A stretch of DNA of 8,517 bases from NCBI GenBank assembly GCA_959600045.1, contig CAUGKJ010000027.1:1-8517 (forward strand), read 5' to 3'. Both the position numbers and the translations under genes were made by a program. Below are positions 6,380 to 8,517 of the stretch, one piece after another. The notes beneath the pieces are model-generated. The model worked only from the letters and a program-made list of their open reading frames with translations, was not told the origin of the DNA and did not search any database. Each line of letters starts with the position of its first letter. The first letter of the stretch is position 1. This DNA comes from an uncultured Haemophilus sp. Lineage in GTDB: Bacteria > Pseudomonadota > Gammaproteobacteria > Enterobacterales > Pasteurellaceae.

Positions 6380-7291
6380 ATGAAATTGAATAAATTAACC
6401 ATTATGTTAGGCGCGGCAGTTATGGCAAATGCAGCATTCGCAAATCAAACTTGTAAAGCCCCCTATCGTTCAGCCCTCCCCGCTTATACTTATAAATTAG
6501 ACAAAGTACTCGAAGTCAACGGACGTCAAGGCATTACCACTGATGGTAAATATTTATACGTATCGGGCAGTAAAACGCTCGCCAAATACGATATGGATGG
6601 AAAACTGATTAAAGAAAATAAAGATCCTTTTGTCGGCTATCAAAAAGAAGCTAATCACATTGGCGACATTGATATCTACAACAATGAACTTTATGTTTCT
6701 TCCGAATGGTTTGATGCCGGCGTAGGTAAAAATATTCAAATTGCGATTCACGATCCTGAAACCCTCGCATTAAAAAGATCAGTTGATTTTAATCCTGAGT
6801 CAGGTCAAGTCGAAGTTTCCGGCATCACCGTAGATACCGTTCACAATTCTGTTTGGATGGCATCTTGGGTCGGTGAAGAAAGTGGCCGTTATTTATATGA
6901 ATATGATCTTTCAACAGGTAAATATAAACGTAAAGTGCATTTACAACCTGTTCCACAATGGATTCAAGGGGTTTATGCCTATAACGGTGATCTCTACGTC
7001 ACATCTGATGATGGTACGGCGGATGAAAAAGAACCCGATCATATTTATCGTGTAGAAATTTCAGATAAAAATAATGAAGCTCGCGTTGTTTTAGAAAAAA
7101 CATTGAATGACATTCGAGATGTCGGCGAAGTCGAAGGCTTGAATGTGAATCCGAAAACGAAACAACTGCTTGTCCATGCAAACCGAGGCAAACAAATTGT
7201 GTTAGGGATGCCAAAAGGATTTTATCCAGGATATGACCGTGAAATTAGTGAAATCTATTTTTACGACATGAAACCAAGATGTAATAAGTAA
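6380..7291 (+). CDS. Secreted (periplasmic) beta-propeller-like protein of unknown function
   Basis: This protein has 303 residues. It starts with a Sec signal peptide (MKLNKLTIMLGAAVMANAAF, cleavage probably after A21), with no lipobox. The mature part shows about five degenerate repeats of the type 'G-hydrophobic-x-hydrophobic ... LYV-S ... Y-D/E-x-x-T/G-K': roughly 49-78, 93-136, 146-188, 195-240 and 250-297. This spacing is typical of a five- or six-bladed propeller related in style to YVTN/NHL or SMP-30-like proteins. I see only two cysteines, C25 and C301, at the two ends of the mature chain, placed to join the N- and C-termini. I do not recognise a named family and see no catalytic signature. 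AAGGAG (6366-6371) is 8 nt before the ATG at 6380; a GTG one codon earlier (6377) is an alternative. glpQ starts 17 nt after its stop, so the two are probably cotranscribed. A role with glycerophosphodiesters or GlpQ is only inferred from position. Codon use is more mixed (CTC, CCC, GCC) than in glpT or glpQ. Confidence 0.9.
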   Translation: MKLNKLTIMLGAAVMANAAFANQTCKAPYRSALPAYTYKLDKVLEVNGRQGITTDGKYLYVSGSKTLAKYDMDGKLIKENKDPFVGYQKEANHIGDIDIYNNELYVSSEWFDAGVGKNIQIAIHDPETLALKRSVDFNPESGQVEVSGITVDTVHNSVWMASWVGEESGRYLYEYDLSTGKYKRKVHLQPVPQWIQGVYAYNGDLYVTSDDGTADEKEPDHIYRVEISDKNNEARVVLEKTLNDIRDVGEVEGLNVNPKTKQLLVHANRGKQIVLGMPKGFYPGYDREISEIYFYDMKPRCNK

Positions 7292-7308
7292 ATCAAGGAG
7301 AACACACA

Positions 7309-8394
7309 ATGAAACTCAAAACTTTAGCGCTTTCTTTATTAGCGGCAGGCGTACTTGCAGGATGTAGCGCACACTCTTCTGTGGACACTATGAAATCAGA
7401 CAAAATTATCATTGCTCACCGTGGTGCAAGTGGTTACTTACCAGAGCATACGCTTGAATCTAAAGCGCTTGCATTTGCACAACACGCAGACTACTTAGAA
7501 CAAGACTTAGCGATGACAAAAGATGGTCGTTTAGTTGTTATCCATGACCACTTCTTAGACGGCTTAACTGATGTGGCGAAAAAATTCCCTAATCGTCATC
7601 GTAAAGATGGTCGTTACTATGTAATCGACTTCACCTTAAAAGAAATTCAAAGTTCAAATATGACTGAAAACTTTGAAACTAAAGACGGTAAACAAGTTGC
7701 AGTATATCCGGGCCGTTTCCCACTTTGGAAATCACACTTCAAAATCCATACTTTTGAAGATGAGTTAGAATTTATCCAAGGTTTAGAAAAATCCACAGGT
7801 AAAAAAGTGGGTATCTATCCTGAAATCAAAGCACCTTGGTTCCACCACCAAAACGGCAAAGACATTGCAGTTGAAACCCTTAAAGTGTTGAAAAAATACG
7901 GTTACGACAAGAAATCTGACATGGTTTACTTGCAAACCTTCGACTTCAATGAGTTAAAACGTATCAAAAACGAATTGCTACCAAAAATGGGCATGGATTT
8001 AAAACTTGTTCAATTAGTAGCATACACCGACTGGCATGAAACTGAAGAAAAAGATGCGAAAGGCAAATGGGTGAACTACGATTACGATTGGATGTTCAAA
8101 CCAGGCGCAATGGCAGAAGTGGTAAAATATGCTGATGGTGTTGGTCCAGGCTGGTACATGTTAGTAGATAAAGAAAAATCTAAACCAGGCAATATCGTAT
8201 ACACCCCATTAGTGAAAGAACTCGCACAATACAAAGTGGAATTACACCCATACACCGTGCGTAAAGATGCATTACCTGAATTCTTCACTGACGTAAATCA
8301 AATGTACGATGCGTTATTGAATAAATCTGGCGCAACCGGTGTATTCACAGACTTCCCAGACACTGGCGTTGAATTTTTGAAAAAACAAAAATAA
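7309..8394 (+). CDS. glpQ: Glycerophosphodiester phosphodiesterase, surface lipoprotein (protein D homologue)
   Basis: This 361-residue enzyme hydrolyses glycerophosphodiesters to G3P and the free alcohol. In H. influenzae the orthologue (protein D, also called hpd) is surface exposed, and it releases choline from host glycerophosphocholine for lipooligosaccharide decoration. The N-terminus is a lipoprotein signal with lipobox LAGC at 16-19. The lipidated residue is C19, and serine at +2 favours outer-membrane sorting. GDPD-family catalytic elements are present: H37-R38 in AHRGASGYLPEHT, E46, E64 and D66 in YLEQDLAMTKDG, H79 in VVIHDH, and E172 in YPEIKAP. Length and sequence agree closely with protein D (about 364 residues as I recall), but the linker after C19 (SAHSSVDTMKSD) is shorter and substitutions are scattered. 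AAGGAG (7295-7300) lies 8 nt before the ATG. A strong terminator follows, and no glpF or glpK lies within the remaining 120 nt. Confidence 0.97.
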   Translation: MKLKTLALSLLAAGVLAGCSAHSSVDTMKSDKIIIAHRGASGYLPEHTLESKALAFAQHADYLEQDLAMTKDGRLVVIHDHFLDGLTDVAKKFPNRHRKDGRYYVIDFTLKEIQSSNMTENFETKDGKQVAVYPGRFPLWKSHFKIHTFEDELEFIQGLEKSTGKKVGIYPEIKAPWFHHQNGKDIAVETLKVLKKYGYDKKSDMVYLQTFDFNELKRIKNELLPKMGMDLKLVQLVAYTDWHETEEKDAKGKWVNYDYDWMFKPGAMAEVVKYADGVGPGWYMLVDKEKSKPGNIVYTPLVKELAQYKVELHPYTVRKDALPEFFTDVNQMYDALLNKSGATGVFTDFPDTGVEFLKKQK

Positions 8395-8414
8395 TACGTA
8401 AGTGAAAGTAACAA

Positions 8415-8455
8415 AAAGAGCGGTCAAAATTCGTTGTGATTTTTGACCGCTCTTT
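8415..8455 (+). terminator. Rho-independent terminator of glpQ, made of paired uptake-like sequences
   Basis: A perfect 15-bp stem is formed by 8415-8429 (AAAGAGCGGTCAAAA) and 8441-8455 (TTTTGACCGCTCTTT) around an 11-nt loop. It begins 20 nt after the glpQ stop. The symmetry means it could stop transcription from either side. Each arm carries AAGAGCGGTCA, the same one-base variant of the uptake core that is used in the glpC terminator. Confidence 0.85.
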
Positions 8456-8517
8456 ATGATGCTAGATACCCAACCTATTATCATAATATTCTCAATAAAA
8501 ATTTTATTTAACATAAT

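Noticed and set aside
8314..8514. A 66-codon minus-strand frame at the right end
   Set aside because: It runs through the glpQ terminator stem and antisense into the end of glpQ, and has no supported start or protein family.
1..8517. CRISPR arrays, tRNA or rRNA genes, insertion sequences, prophage or defence genes
   Set aside because: No direct repeat arrays, cloverleaf-like sequence, transposase motifs or terminal inverted repeats were seen. The window is almost filled by glp genes.
8456..8517. A promoter or gene start for a downstream glpF/glpK in the last 62 bases
   Set aside because: The segment is AT-rich and can be matched to -10 hexamers at will, but no -35, CRP site, ribosome site or start codon pairing is convincing.

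Overview
The window is a glycerol-3-phosphate (G3P) uptake and oxidation locus from a member of the Pasteurellaceae, most likely the genus Haemophilus. The evidence is a GlpQ protein very close to the H. influenzae surface lipoprotein 'protein D', two exact copies of the Hin-type DNA uptake core AAGTGCGGT with the expected AT-rich flank, and AT-rich, TTA/GGT/CGT-biased codon use. As I remember protein D, this copy differs at scattered positions and has a shorter linker after the lipid-anchored cysteine. That points to a relative such as H. parainfluenzae rather than H. influenzae itself, but I cannot settle the species by eye.

Layout. Bases 1-226 (minus strand) hold the N-terminal part of a small unidentified exported protein. 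Bases 297-4554 (minus strand) hold glpA, glpB and glpC as one tight operon: glpA and glpB overlap by 11 nt, and the glpB stop lies inside the glpC Shine-Dalgarno sequence. A hairpin terminator at 257-294 closes it. Bases 4555-4845 form a 291-nt divergent control region with two perfect CRP sites, a good candidate GlpR operator between them, and promoter-like elements on each side. Reading rightward are glpT (4846-6285), its terminator (6296-6328), an uptake sequence, a gene for an unrecognised secreted beta-propeller-like protein (6380-7291), glpQ (7309-8394), and a strong terminator (8415-8455). The last 62 bases hold no gene I can support.

How the genes work together. GlpQ, an outer-membrane lipoprotein, hydrolyses glycerophosphodiesters (for example glycerophosphocholine) to G3P plus alcohol. 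GlpT imports G3P across the inner membrane in exchange for phosphate. The GlpABC anaerobic dehydrogenase oxidises G3P to dihydroxyacetone phosphate and passes electrons to the quinone pool. The CRP and GlpR sites suggest control by carbon state and by G3P.

Most of the window is well-known biology. The part least explained by known glp systems is the propeller-like periplasmic protein between glpT and glpQ, which are adjacent in E. coli. A secondary oddity is the repeated use of AAGAGCGGTCA, one base away from the uptake core, in the terminators of both operons.
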